64,000 nucleotides of DNA, taken from an uncultured Dokdonia sp. (lineage in GTDB: Bacteria > Bacteroidota > Bacteroidia > Flavobacteriales > Flavobacteriaceae). The stretch lies in contig NZ_CANLOB010000024.1 in the NCBI RefSeq assembly GCF_947492815.1, positions 1 through 64,000 of the forward strand, read 5' to 3'. Position 1 is the first letter of the stretch. The number at the start of each line of letters is the position of its first letter. The notes under the pieces are model-generated. The model worked only from the letters and a program-made list of their open reading frames with translations, searched no databases and was not told the origin of the DNA. The position numbers were made by a program, and so were the translations under genes. This document shows positions 7,003 to 15,683 of the stretch, one piece after another.

Positions 7003-9747
7003 ATGCGGATTATATGCTCACTAACGCTTGTTTTGTTAACTATCTTCTCTGCCAATGGGCAAAACAAACAAAAAACAGATTCCTTACTTGTTATTATAAA
7101 AAATTCAACTAGTGATAGTATAACTGCAAGAAACTACATAAAACTAGGTAACCAATATAGACGCGCTACAAAGCCAGACAGTGCAATGATGTATGCTAAA
7201 AAAGCATTAACCTATTCATTACGTTTTAATGACCCTGAGACCATTGGACGAAACTATCTATTTATGGGTGCTGTAGAATTCTATCGTTGGAATATAGGTG
7301 ATGCAATGGGTTATTATCAAAAAGTTGACTCCATCTTAATGAAACATAATATAAAGAACAGAGATTTATACATAGCACATTCAGATCGTGCAGAACTATA
7401 TAGACGTTCTATAACCTCCGATAGCGAAAAAAAAGAAGCATATAACAATGCTATGTTTTATTATAAAAAAGCACTCGTTGTAGCACAAGATTTAAAAGAT
7501 TCTATAGACATTGGAAAGACGTATACAAGAATAGGTAGTGTTCAAAGTAACCTCGGTAATTTTGAGGAAGCGCAAAAATATTTTAACAAAGTAGAAAACC
7601 ATTATTTAAAATATGTTTACCTAGGAAACTATTATAATGATTACGGGTCGCTATACCTCAAAATGGGTGATACAATTAACTATATAAAGTACGTTAAACT
7701 TGCATATGACATTAAAAATAAAGGCAGATCTAATTTTGTAAGAGCATTAGGTCAAAAAGAATATGCAAATGCACTTTTTTTCTCTAAAAAATACGATCAA
7801 AGTATTACTATGAGTAAGCAAAGCGCAGACTTCTTTGCATCATTAGATCCTCCTGATTATGGTCGTTTATCTGGCATTTACAAGAACTTATCAGATGTTT
7901 ATAGCAAAATAGGCGATTACAAGAATGCCTATCAGTACATCATTTTAAATGAAATAGTTGACGATAGTATAGCAAATCGAGATCGAAAAGATAAAGCTAA
8001 AGAACTCGAAACCAAGTATCAGACCGAAAAAAAAGAACAAGAGATTGCCTTACTACAGGCTCAAAATGAAACCGTAGAAGCTCAGAAGAAAAACCAACGC
8101 AACCTCTTACTAGGGGGGCTTGGATTGACTTCTATTGCAGGGGTTTTTCTCTTTTTAGGGTTTAGAAATCGTAAAAAAACAAATGATAAATTACGTGAGT
8201 TAGATACTATGAAGTCTAGCTTTTTTGAAAATATCTCACATGAGTTCAGAACTCCTTTATCACTCATTGCAGGACCTGTAGAAGAACAACTACAGAAACC
8301 TGATATTGGCACTTTAGAAAAGAAAAATCTAAATATTGCAAAGCGTAACACTCAACGCTTACTTACGCTCGTAGATCAATTACTAGATCTTTCAAAAGTA
8401 GAAGCCGGACATTTCAAACTCAACGTACAACAAGGAGATCTATCGCTTTTTTTAAAATCATTAACCAGTTCATTTAGTTATCTAGCTCACGAAAACAATC
8501 AGGAATATATCACTACTATAGACGTTCCAAAAAATACCTATTATTTTGATGCTGACGCCTTAGAAAAGATCATCACGAATCTGATTAGTAATGCTCTAAA
8601 ATATAGTCCAGATGGAGAATCCATAACAATTACAAGCGCTATAGAAAATCAAAAACTACAATTCACTATTCAAAATTCTGGAGCTACGCTCTCTGAAGAA
8701 GCATTACAAACTATTTTTAATCGCTTTGCTCGCACCGACGAACAGACCGCAGGAACGGGAATAGGTCTTGCACTTTCAAAGGAATTAGTTGCCTTACACA
8801 AAGGAAGTATTGATGCACAGAGCACGCATAATACAACAACATTTACCATCACAATTCCTGTAACAGAGTCGGCATTCTCAGATAGTGAAAAAACAACAGG
8901 TGTTATGGAGATGTCCGCTTTCGCGAAAGCGGAAACAACCACCTCTAAAGAAAAAATTATCCAAGAAGAAGTTGATATTTTCTCAAAAGACACGAACCCT
9001 ATTCTTCTTATTGTAGATGATAATGCAGACTTAAGAACCTATGTGAGTTCGTTATTTGAAGATCAATATACTATTCATACAGCGCAAGATGGAAAGGAAG
9101 GATATGAAATAGCTTCTTCTATCGTTCCTGATTTGATCATTACAGACTTGATGATGCCAAAAGATGATGGGGTTACGCTTACGCGAAATTGTAAAGCTTC
9201 TGAGACCACTTCTCATATTCCAATCATAATGCTCACTGCTAAAGCTGGTGACGAAAACCAGCTTATAGGCCTAGAGACAGGAGCAGATGCCTATATCACA
9301 AAACCATTTAATACGGAGATTCTTAAAACTACTACACATAATCTATTAGAAACGCGTAAAAAGTTACAAGAACGATTTAGCCAAGAAGTAGTACTGATCC
9401 CTAAAGATATTGCTGCAAATAGTGTTGATGAACGCTTTCTTGACAACCTTAAAGAAATAGTCGACACACAAATCATAGAATCTGATTTCACCACCGAATC
9501 TTTTGCCAAAGCATTAGGCATGAGTCGTATGCAATTACATAGAAAATTGAAAGCACTTACTGGGCTTTCTGCTACCGAATTCATACGAAGTCAACGACTA
9601 AAATTAGCCGCACAACTACTTAAAAAATCTGATATAAATGTATCACAAGTAGGATATGCTGTTGGGTTTAATAACCACTCTTATTTCACAAAATGCTTCA
9701 AAGAACACTACGGAGTATCTCCTTCTGATTACGCTAAAAAAGCATAA
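7003..9747 (+). CDS. Hybrid two-component system: TPR sensor, histidine kinase, receiver, AraC output
   Basis: 914 residues that place sensing and DNA binding in one chain. In order: signal peptide (1-19); TPR-type helical repeats (about 40-340); a coiled coil; a membrane segment at about 365-387; HisKA with ISHEFRTPLS (phospho-His near 413); an ATPase domain with the N-box NLISNALKYSPDG (about 528); a receiver domain beginning ILLIVDDNADLR (about 667) with the acceptor Asp in ITDLMMP (about 714); and a C-terminal AraC helix-turn-helix (about 830-914). Residues 638-643 (SAFAKA), in the kinase-receiver linker, come from a palindrome. A matching motif lies upstream of this gene and of the next operon. 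The signal is unknown. Confidence 0.92.
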   Translation: MRIICSLTLVLLTIFSANGQNKQKTDSLLVIIKNSTSDSITARNYIKLGNQYRRATKPDSAMMYAKKALTYSLRFNDPETIGRNYLFMGAVEFYRWNIGDAMGYYQKVDSILMKHNIKNRDLYIAHSDRAELYRRSITSDSEKKEAYNNAMFYYKKALVVAQDLKDSIDIGKTYTRIGSVQSNLGNFEEAQKYFNKVENHYLKYVYLGNYYNDYGSLYLKMGDTINYIKYVKLAYDIKNKGRSNFVRALGQKEYANALFFSKKYDQSITMSKQSADFFASLDPPDYGRLSGIYKNLSDVYSKIGDYKNAYQYIILNEIVDDSIANRDRKDKAKELETKYQTEKKEQEIALLQAQNETVEAQKKNQRNLLLGGLGLTSIAGVFLFLGFRNRKKTNDKLRELDTMKSSFFENISHEFRTPLSLIAGPVEEQLQKPDIGTLEKKNLNIAKRNTQRLLTLVDQLLDLSKVEAGHFKLNVQQGDLSLFLKSLTSSFSYLAHENNQEYITTIDVPKNTYYFDADALEKIITNLISNALKYSPDGESITITSAIENQKLQFTIQNSGATLSEEALQTIFNRFARTDEQTAGTGIGLALSKELVALHKGSIDAQSTHNTTTFTITIPVTESAFSDSEKTTGVMEMSAFAKAETTTSKEKIIQEEVDIFSKDTNPILLIVDDNADLRTYVSSLFEDQYTIHTAQDGKEGYEIASSIVPDLIITDLMMPKDDGVTLTRNCKASETTSHIPIIMLTAKAGDENQLIGLETGADAYITKPFNTEILKTTTHNLLETRKKLQERFSQEVVLIPKDIAANSVDERFLDNLKEIVDTQIIESDFTTESFAKALGMSRMQLHRKLKALTGLSATEFIRSQRLKLAAQLLKKSDINVSQVGYAVGFNNHSYFTKCFKEHYGVSPSDYAKKA
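8914..8933. repeat. HIP-like palindrome, 20 bp perfect (in hybrid regulator)
   Basis: The core GCTTTCGCGAAAGC flanked by TCC/GGA keeps perfect symmetry. It is read as S-A-F-A-K-A in the linker between the kinase and receiver domains. Confidence 0.95.
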
Positions 9748-9791
9748 AAACACCCTTTTCTGAAAGGGGCTAAAGCCCCATTATCACTAGC

Positions 9792-9829
9792 TTGTTACAT
9801 ATGTGACAGGCTTTGTTACACCTGTGCTA
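9792..9829 (+). promoter_or_regulatory. Candidate AraC-type operator: two direct repeats phased by 21 bp
   Basis: TTGTTACATATGTGACA at 9792 and TTGTTACACCTGTGCTA at 9813 share TTGTTACA..TGTG, and their starts are exactly 21 bp (two helical turns) apart. AraC-family dimers typically bind such direct repeats. The site lies about 60 bp before the 9892 mini-gene and shares TGTTACATATGTGA with the region upstream of the hybrid regulator. That this regulator binds here is inference. Confidence 0.5.
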
Positions 9830-9891
9830 ATCTTCCGCATAGTTCTAAAATAATTTTGTCTCAACATTAGTAACCTCCCTTTTTAGAATCT

Positions 9892-10044
9892 ATGAATAAA
9901 AAGTCTAAAAAACTCAAAGGCAAACTTCCCCCAATGCCTGATCATGAAATTTACCTCAATGTAAATGCATTGCATGAAGGCGAATATGAATTAAAAATCA
10001 TTAATCAGAATAAAATCATCAAGAAAACAACTTTTAAAAAATAA
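9892..10044 (+). CDS. 50-residue basic protein with a GxYxLKI-type tail
   Basis: An ATG at 9892 runs 50 codons to TAA at 10042-10044, and the next gene starts 4 bp later, as in a tight operon. The product has a Lys-rich N-terminus, then PDHEIYLNVNAL and GEYELKIINQNKIIKKTTF. The latter resembles the strand pattern of type IX secretion C-terminal tails (GxYxLxI...KxxxxKK), but there is no signal peptide, so secretion is doubtful. It is probably the first gene of the operon running to 14697. The function is unknown. Confidence 0.6.
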   Translation: MNKKSKKLKGKLPPMPDHEIYLNVNALHEGEYELKIINQNKIIKKTTFKK

Positions 10045-10048
10045 GAAT

Positions 10049-11233
10049 ATGAGAACATATAAGTTATTATTTCTATTGCTATGTATCATGCATTTTTCTT
10101 GCAAAAATGACGATGACTCCAATCAAGAAATAGACACTTCAAATCTAGCAAACGCAACAGCAACTATTGCTACATTTAGTACGCTTGCTACTATAGATTT
10201 AGAAACGGGAAATCCTATTACTACACAAAATGAAAGACTCGTAACAAGTGTTACCTATCAAAATTCCTTTATAGGCTTGTTAGAAAACCGTATCGTACGT
10301 AATAGCGAAGTAGATTTTTCAGGAGAGCAATTATGGGAAATTGATCTCGTAGATGGGACTGATATTGAGTTTGACTTTAATAGAACTCAAATGCTTATTC
10401 ATAACGGTGTGCTATATCTAAATTATGTAACTGAAAACCCTAGTTTACCCTTACCATTTCCAACACTCTTAGCTATAGATGCAAATACGGGAGATCCGCT
10501 TTGGGTGAATAATCAAATGGAGTATGAGTTTAGACGTATTGCTATACTTAATAATAGCATCATCACTTCAGAAACCTTTAATAATGAGGTACGCATTACG
10601 AGTCGCGATATCTCCGATGGAAGCATTCTTAATCAATGGCAAGTTGATGAACGTATCTCACACTTAATTCCAGGCACTAATGAAGTTATTGTCATGTCTT
10701 GGAGTAATAAGGTCTATAGTATAAATGAAAACCTATCCATTAATTGGACATTTGAAACTGATAATTCAAATGTACAACGAGGAGCTATTGTAGGGAATCA
10801 ATTTCTATTTCACTCAAGAGATGAATTTATCTACGCGCTTGACCTTCAAACTGGATTTATAAACTGGTCTCAAAACCTTCCTGATCTATTTATTTCAGAT
10901 TTTTTCGAAGAGAATGCTACGGCATGGTCTGTCACTAGAGATTTCTCAAATAATACCATCTTAATCAATGAACTAGATATAACTAACGGAACCGCCAATA
11001 CTAGCTTCACGATCCCAGTATTAAATGATGCTGACGAAATAGAGTTTCTAAATTTTGATGATTACTTATTAATCATCTCAGACCCTAATACAGGATCTAC
11101 ACGTTCGCAATTGCTCAATTATAAGACTCAAAATCTCATATGGGAAAATGAAATTGCTATCGATAATATTTCCATTCTAAGAGCAAATGTGCTCTTTGGA
11201 AATAACCTATACGCCCTTTCTTCCTTTTTTTAA
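10049..11233 (+). CDS. Lipoprotein with PQQ-like beta-propeller repeats
   Basis: 394 residues. The signal peptide ends in FSC (lipobox Cys near 18), followed by the acidic spacer KNDDDSNQE that is typical of exported Bacteroidetes lipoproteins. Blade-like motifs recur: LLAIDANTGDPLW, IYALDLQTGFINWSQ, VYSINENLSINWTFE. These match the PQQ-dehydrogenase-like propeller repeat without the enzyme's active-site residues, so a binding or scaffold role is more likely than catalysis. It is the second gene of the operon, 25 bp before the next lipoprotein gene. Confidence 0.75.
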   Translation: MRTYKLLFLLLCIMHFSCKNDDDSNQEIDTSNLANATATIATFSTLATIDLETGNPITTQNERLVTSVTYQNSFIGLLENRIVRNSEVDFSGEQLWEIDLVDGTDIEFDFNRTQMLIHNGVLYLNYVTENPSLPLPFPTLLAIDANTGDPLWVNNQMEYEFRRIAILNNSIITSETFNNEVRITSRDISDGSILNQWQVDERISHLIPGTNEVIVMSWSNKVYSINENLSINWTFETDNSNVQRGAIVGNQFLFHSRDEFIYALDLQTGFINWSQNLPDLFISDFFEENATAWSVTRDFSNNTILINELDITNGTANTSFTIPVLNDADEIEFLNFDDYLLIISDPNTGSTRSQLLNYKTQNLIWENEIAIDNISILRANVLFGNNLYALSSFF

Positions 11234-11258
11234 ATCTCACTAAAACAACTAATTAATT

Positions 11259-12314
11259 ATGAAAACAATGCATCTATTAAAACAGAATATACTAGGACTT
11301 ATGTTAGCAATATGTATAGTAGGATGTTCTGAAGATAACGAACCTCCTGTGGTTAATGAAACACCCGAAGAAGAGGAAACGGTAGATCCTATGGAATCTG
11401 AAGACATTGCAAATCTTGATCTCACATTTACCCTACATACACAACAGGATCAAATAGGTGATTTTGCATTTAACCAAATGGCAGTCTTTAATGGGAGTGT
11501 ACATTCTTACTATGGCACAGGGAATTCACCAGCCCCAGACATGCCATATAATCTAGGCGTATGGCACAGTGCAAATGGTATCGCATGGGAATCTGACGCA
11601 TCATTTGGAAGTCAACGCAGAGGACATTCTGTTACCGAGTTTAATGGCGATTTATTTCTTATAGGAGGGGCCGATAATGATGACAATGAACTAGAAGAGG
11701 TATGGATAAGTAACGATGGTTTTTTCTGGACACTTGGATCAGATATTCTTCCATTTGGTGCTGTTTCATTTCATAGTACTGTAGCATTTAACAATCAACT
11801 TTATGTAATCACAGACGATTATGAGGATGATGACGGTACTCAAATGATGGCAGTATACAGGTCTAGTGATGGTTTTAATTGGGACCTCATCGCCACCGAT
11901 GTATTTCCTATTCGTACCGCTGCAGAAACAGTAGTTTTCAATAACCGCATCTACCTCATAGGAGGTACTAACGATTCTAATTTCTTAAATGATATCTGGA
12001 CATCTGAAGATGGCATCTCTTGGTCACAAGTAACACCGTCAGGAAGTTTTACAGACCCTATTGTCTTTCACACCCTAAACACCTATGAAAACGCCTTATG
12101 GCTTATAGGTGGCTGGAGTAGCACAAATCAATACAACAATCACATTTGGTATTCTCAAGACGGAATCAGTTGGATAAGCTATGATGGAGAGATTCCTTTT
12201 GATGGGTTGTATGCACATGAGACATTAGTCTATGAAGATGAGCTTTGGATTTTTGGAGGTGTACAAGAAGATGGACTCTCTGGCGCTATTGGCTCTATAA
12301 AAATAAATGATTAA
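11259..12314 (+). CDS. Lipoprotein with Kelch-like beta-propeller
   Basis: 351 residues. Lipobox VGC with Cys near 22, then an acidic spacer (ETPEEEETVDPMESED). Repeated motifs of the Kelch type follow: FNGDLFLIGGADNDD, FNNRIYLIGGTND, YENALWLIGGWSS and YEDELWIFGGVQED, each followed by a W-containing strand (IWTSEDGISW). This predicts a six- or seven-bladed surface-anchored propeller. It shares the operon with another propeller lipoprotein and an OmpA protein. The ligand is unknown. Confidence 0.75.
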   Translation: MKTMHLLKQNILGLMLAICIVGCSEDNEPPVVNETPEEEETVDPMESEDIANLDLTFTLHTQQDQIGDFAFNQMAVFNGSVHSYYGTGNSPAPDMPYNLGVWHSANGIAWESDASFGSQRRGHSVTEFNGDLFLIGGADNDDNELEEVWISNDGFFWTLGSDILPFGAVSFHSTVAFNNQLYVITDDYEDDDGTQMMAVYRSSDGFNWDLIATDVFPIRTAAETVVFNNRIYLIGGTNDSNFLNDIWTSEDGISWSQVTPSGSFTDPIVFHTLNTYENALWLIGGWSSTNQYNNHIWYSQDGISWISYDGEIPFDGLYAHETLVYEDELWIFGGVQEDGLSGAIGSIKIND

Positions 12315-12325
12315 CACTAATAAAA

Positions 12326-12727
12326 ATGAATACCATGAAAACAACATTTTATCTCACTATGATCATGATGATAGGGGTTTGCGCTTTCGCGAAAGCACAG
12401 ACTACCTCAACAAAAGAAAAACCTAAAACTCAAAATAATCTTCCAGCTGATGGAAACTTGCTAGACCAACAAGCGCAAGTATTAGGAAATGTATTTGGAG
12501 ACATTGGAGGCGTAAAAGAAATGCAAGGTATAGAAGGGTATATGGACCTTCTCAACAAAAGTAATTTAAGTCCTGAACTAAAACAAAAATTCACAGAGCA
12601 ATATAAAATCATAGCTTTAAGTGATGACCCAAAGAAGAAGAAAGAAATGGAAGGTAAACTATCCCAAATGTTACAAAAAGCATTAAAGGAAGGGCAAGAA
12701 AAAGACAATTCAAAAACCAAAGGATAA
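12326..12727 (+). CDS. Small secreted protein, Lys-rich C-terminus
   Basis: 133 residues, start at 12326 (an ATG nine bases later is equally plausible). The signal peptide ends AFAKA with predicted cleavage after Ala24, before QTTS. The whole AFAKA cleavage site is encoded by a dispersed palindrome. The mature part is helical and polar, with a segment NKSNLSPELKQKFTEQYK and a Lys/Glu-rich end. No family is recognised. It is 4 bp upstream of the OmpA gene and therefore translationally close to it. Confidence 0.65.
   Translation: MNTMKTTFYLTMIMMIGVCAFAKAQTTSTKEKPKTQNNLPADGNLLDQQAQVLGNVFGDIGGVKEMQGIEGYMDLLNKSNLSPELKQKFTEQYKIIALSDDPKKKKEMEGKLSQMLQKALKEGQEKDNSKTKG
12383..12396. repeat. HIP-like palindrome, 14 bp core (encodes a signal-peptidase site)
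   Basis: The exact core GCTTTCGCGAAAGC, with symmetry ending at both sides. It is read as A-F-A-K-A, which supplies the A-x-A signal-peptidase site of the host protein. Confidence 0.95.
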
Positions 12728-12731
12728 GATC

Positions 12732-14006
12732 ATGAAAGCACTACAAACCATTTTCGTTTTCTGTCTTCTTTTATGTAGTTCAGGAGCAAAAGCACAACTC
12801 TTTAAAAAATTAGGAGAAGTTGCTGAAAAATCTGCCGAACGTGCTATAGAACGACGAGTAGAAAAAGAAACTACCAAAAAAACAGATCAAGCACTTGATA
12901 GTGTCTTCAGCAAGAAAAAAAAGAAGAAGAAAAAACGTAAAAACAAGAAGAAAAAAGGCAAAAAAGACAATACAGCGTCAGACAATGAAACTACAGAACC
13001 TTCTTACACGATAAAACGAAGTTCTGATTTCACACCAGGCAACATTATCGTATTTGAAGATCGATTTACCAAAGACAACCCCGGAGATTTTCCAGCAAAA
13101 TGGGATACCAATGGTAGTGGTGAAGTTACTATGATAAATGATCAAAAATGGATGCGTCTAAGTGGGAAGTCTGTCTATATACCCATGCTTAAAGAAGCAC
13201 TGCCAGAAAACTATACCATAGAGTTTGATTTATTTACCAATGGTTTAGATAAAAAAACAAGCTCTCAAGCTTTCTTAACCTTACTTATTGAGGATAATAC
13301 TGGTTTTACACGTTCAAAAAATTGGTGTATGACAGAGCTTTCCGTTTGTCAGTTTATAGGAAACCAAGGCGTTATAGAAAAAGTGGCTAATGGGAAACGT
13401 CAACTTCGCAATCAGATAGGAAAGGATTATAGAGATGCCATCAAAGGGAAATCTCATATTTCTATTGCAGTTAATAAAACACGTATGCGTGTATGGCTTA
13501 ATGAAAACAAGCTTATTGATGTACCAAGACTCATTCCTGAAGGTGCCAATAGTTTTAAACTTGCAACGAGAGGCCTTAGAGATCCTGAGGGACTTGATGA
13601 AGTTTATATTTCAAACTTTAGTATGACAAAAACGGGAGAAGATAACCGAAGTAAATTACTTACAGAAGGTCGTTTAACTACTAATAATATTCTATTTGAA
13701 TCAGCAAGTGCAACACTTAAAGACACTTCATTTTCTACCATTAGAGAAATTGCCAGTGTCTTAGAAAAAAACCCAGAAGTACGCATAAAAATTATAGGAC
13801 ATACCGATGCTGATGGTCAAAAGGAAAGCAATCGTACGCTTTCGCGAAAGCGTGCCGAAGCTGTAAAGAAAATGATGACTACTGCTTACGGAATAGATGC
13901 ATCTAGAATTAGTACCGATGGAATGGGCGATAGTGAGCCTGTAGCCTCTAATACTACAAAAGAAGGAAAAGCGCTTAACCGTCGTGTTGAGTTTATAAAA
14001 CTTTAA
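12732..14006 (+). CDS. OmpA-family protein with central lectin-like domain
   Basis: 424 residues. Signal peptide (about 1-21), then a helical Lys/Glu segment and an extreme Lys tract (about 57-77) made of AAA/AAG codons. A beta-rich domain follows (about 100-300; VFEDRFTKDNPGDFPAKWD), similar to low-complexity-linked laminin/lectin-like folds. The C-terminal OmpA peptidoglycan-binding domain (about 310-424) carries IIGHTDADG and LSRKRAEAV. Its conserved 'LSxxRAxAV' is encoded by a palindrome (residues 369-374). It probably tethers the outer membrane to peptidoglycan. Confidence 0.85.
   Translation: MKALQTIFVFCLLLCSSGAKAQLFKKLGEVAEKSAERAIERRVEKETTKKTDQALDSVFSKKKKKKKKRKNKKKKGKKDNTASDNETTEPSYTIKRSSDFTPGNIIVFEDRFTKDNPGDFPAKWDTNGSGEVTMINDQKWMRLSGKSVYIPMLKEALPENYTIEFDLFTNGLDKKTSSQAFLTLLIEDNTGFTRSKNWCMTELSVCQFIGNQGVIEKVANGKRQLRNQIGKDYRDAIKGKSHISIAVNKTRMRVWLNENKLIDVPRLIPEGANSFKLATRGLRDPEGLDEVYISNFSMTKTGEDNRSKLLTEGRLTTNNILFESASATLKDTSFSTIREIASVLEKNPEVRIKIIGHTDADGQKESNRTLSRKRAEAVKKMMTTAYGIDASRISTDGMGDSEPVASNTTKEGKALNRRVEFIKL
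13836..13853. repeat. HIP-like palindrome, 18 bp perfect (in OmpA domain)
   Basis: The core is extended by AC/GT. It is read as T-L-S-R-K-R and overlaps the conserved LSxxRA motif of OmpA domains. Confidence 0.95.
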
Positions 14007-14019
14007 ACCCATAAACACT

Positions 14020-14697
14020 ATGAAAACATTCATCACATTAATTGTTTTGTGCATCATAACACCCACACTAGCACAAAACAATTGCAGTAAATATTATGCT
14101 TCTAAGCCTGGAAGAAAATTAATTCACAAAGTATATGACAAAAGAGAACGTCATAGCATGACCACAGAATATAATGTAGAGAGTGCCAACTCTTCAGGAA
14201 TACAAATGAATTTTAATCTCTGGGATAAACGCGGAGAGCATATTACAGGAGGGAAGTTAGAATTAGGGTGTGACAATAGAACTACATATTTAGCGCCAGA
14301 ATCTATCATGACCGATTTATTAAGTCAATATGAAGATATGGAATATACGGTTACAACTACCGATAGGCTTGCTATTCCTAATAATTTGGAGATTGGACAA
14401 ACCTTACCTGATGCTAGCGCTTCTATTAGTTTGAATGCACAGATCCTAGAAATCAACTTTGATATTGTCCTATCTAATCGAGAAGTAGTGCGAAGAGAAC
14501 AAATAGAAACTCCTGCTGGCACTTTTGACTGTTATGTCATTACGTATAACAATGAAATGAGAGGAAGAGTTGCTTCAAGAAATTATCAATGTACAGATTG
14601 GATTGCAGAAGATATTGGTATGGTAAAGCAAGAAACCTACAAAGAAAATGGCAGACTTATGAGCAGGTCACTCTTAAATGAAGTAACAGATTATTAA
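14020..14697 (+). CDS. Secreted DUF3108/TapB-like protein
   Basis: 225 residues with a signal peptide ending LAQ (about 1-19). The mature protein has the beta-rich layout of the DUF3108/TapB-like group: YDKRERHSMTTEYNV near the start, a central domain, then EQIETPAGTFDCYVITYNN and a final TDWIAEDIGMVKQETY strand. That last block is the usual end of this family, whose members are periplasmic and uncharacterised. It is the last gene of the 9892-14697 run, 13 bp after ompA, and is followed by a structured terminator. Confidence 0.7.
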   Translation: MKTFITLIVLCIITPTLAQNNCSKYYASKPGRKLIHKVYDKRERHSMTTEYNVESANSSGIQMNFNLWDKRGEHITGGKLELGCDNRTTYLAPESIMTDLLSQYEDMEYTVTTTDRLAIPNNLEIGQTLPDASASISLNAQILEINFDIVLSNREVVRREQIETPAGTFDCYVITYNNEMRGRVASRNYQCTDWIAEDIGMVKQETYKENGRLMSRSLLNEVTDY

Positions 14698-14714
14698 TAA
14701 TGATCCTATACTCT

Positions 14715-14781
14715 AGCCCAATGATAAAAACTCACGGTATTACAGTCAATAAGACCGATCTCACTAAACTATTATTGGGCT
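14715..14781 (+). terminator. Large-loop structured terminator after the propeller/OmpA operon
   Basis: An 11-bp stem (14715-14725 agcccaatgat with 14771-14781 attattgggct, one G-U) closes a 45-nt loop that can itself pair (cggt...accg). TTTAATTT follows. The unusual loop size leaves room for a small RNA or a regulatory structure. Confidence 0.45.
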
Positions 14782-14793
14782 TTTAATTTCATC

Positions 14794-14805
14794 GCTTTCG
14801 CGAAA
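14794..14805. repeat. Decayed HIP-like palindrome (GCTTTCGCGAAA)
   Basis: Twelve of the 14 core bases are present; the right end reads TA instead of GC. It is intergenic. Confidence 0.7.
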
Positions 14806-15128
14806 TACGATACACTTTAAATCATTTAAATATTATTCGTCAAAACTGCTGAATTACAAATAAGGTATAATCAATAGTTACGTTTTTATTTTCTGCTGAA
14901 ATATGGAAGTAATAGAAACAAATATTAATTCATTTTGAGCTTTAATAGCTATACCTATAATCACAAAGGACACCTCATCTAAGTATTTGTGTGGTGCTAG
15001 ACTTAGATGCGTTCTAAGTGAGGATATTGAACTGACAATAATAACATTTTGCAAAAATCAAGTTTAGACTAGTCTACTAAAACACAAAAATCGTATACAG
15101 AAAAACTCAACTAATAAACCAATATATT

Positions 15129-15671
15129 ATGAAAACATTATTCACCTATTTCTATACCGTACTGATTGCATTTTGCATTACAAGTTGCGAAACAGATGTC
15201 CCAGAAACAGACACTATTGCCCCATCATTTTCTTTTAAAATTACAGGAGACGGGTTTGATAGAACATTTACACAAGATGATGATCTTGAAGACATACAAC
15301 TTAATCTGCGAGCAGGTATTTCTTATGATTTTCTATTAGGTGGTATTGATCAAGGCGGGGTACGACAAATACAGTTTCAACATACTCCAGATGTGACACC
15401 TATTACGACACCTATTCCTTCTCCATGGGTAGAAATTAATAACACACTTACTACAGTACTTAGATTTAACGGAGATCCAAACAATGCGATTACAGCACAA
15501 CTACTTTCTGGAACATTTACAGCTACTTTAGGGGATGATCAAATGACTTTTGATACGTTTTATATACGCGTAGAAGATTTTGGAGGTGAAAGCGGCCCTC
15601 CTTTTAATATCACAGAAGGTCTATTAAAAATTTCTATTGCAGAGCAACCTACCGCTGTTATAAATTTATAA
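15129..15671 (+). CDS. Small lipoprotein, unknown function
   Basis: 180 residues. The signal peptide ends ITSC (Cys near 20) followed by ETDVPETD, an acidic spacer suggesting surface export. The rest is beta-rich (FSFKITGDGFDRTFTQDDD, DTFYIRVEDFGGESG) and may be an immunoglobulin-like fold. No family is recognised. It is followed by a gene whose product is also a short lipoprotein beginning MKT, and the three genes 15129-16922 look like one locus. Confidence 0.6.
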   Translation: MKTLFTYFYTVLIAFCITSCETDVPETDTIAPSFSFKITGDGFDRTFTQDDDLEDIQLNLRAGISYDFLLGGIDQGGVRQIQFQHTPDVTPITTPIPSPWVEINNTLTTVLRFNGDPNNAITAQLLSGTFTATLGDDQMTFDTFYIRVEDFGGESGPPFNITEGLLKISIAEQPTAVINL

Positions 15672-15683
15672 AAGGCATTTATT

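Larger units (their letters stand above)
14698..15128. other. Intergenic region of 431 bp
   Basis: Besides the structured terminator it holds a decayed palindrome copy at 14794-14805, a 9-bp inverted repeat (14976-14984 with 15001-15009, catctaagt/acttagatg), and a perfect 12-bp palindrome TAGACTAGTCTA at 15065-15076, about 55 bp before the next ATG, which could be an operator. No coding frame is convincing. Confidence 0.5.

Noticed and set aside
9171..9190. CGCTTACGCGAAATT as a further palindrome copy (also similar at 23566)
   Set aside because: Symmetry is broken in the left arm, and the match may be chance within codons; not counted among the 13 exact cores.
12885..12970. Poly-Lys tract as a frameshift or artefact in ompA
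   Set aside because: The frame continues cleanly into a complete OmpA domain, and the mix of AAA and AAG codons suggests a real low-complexity linker.
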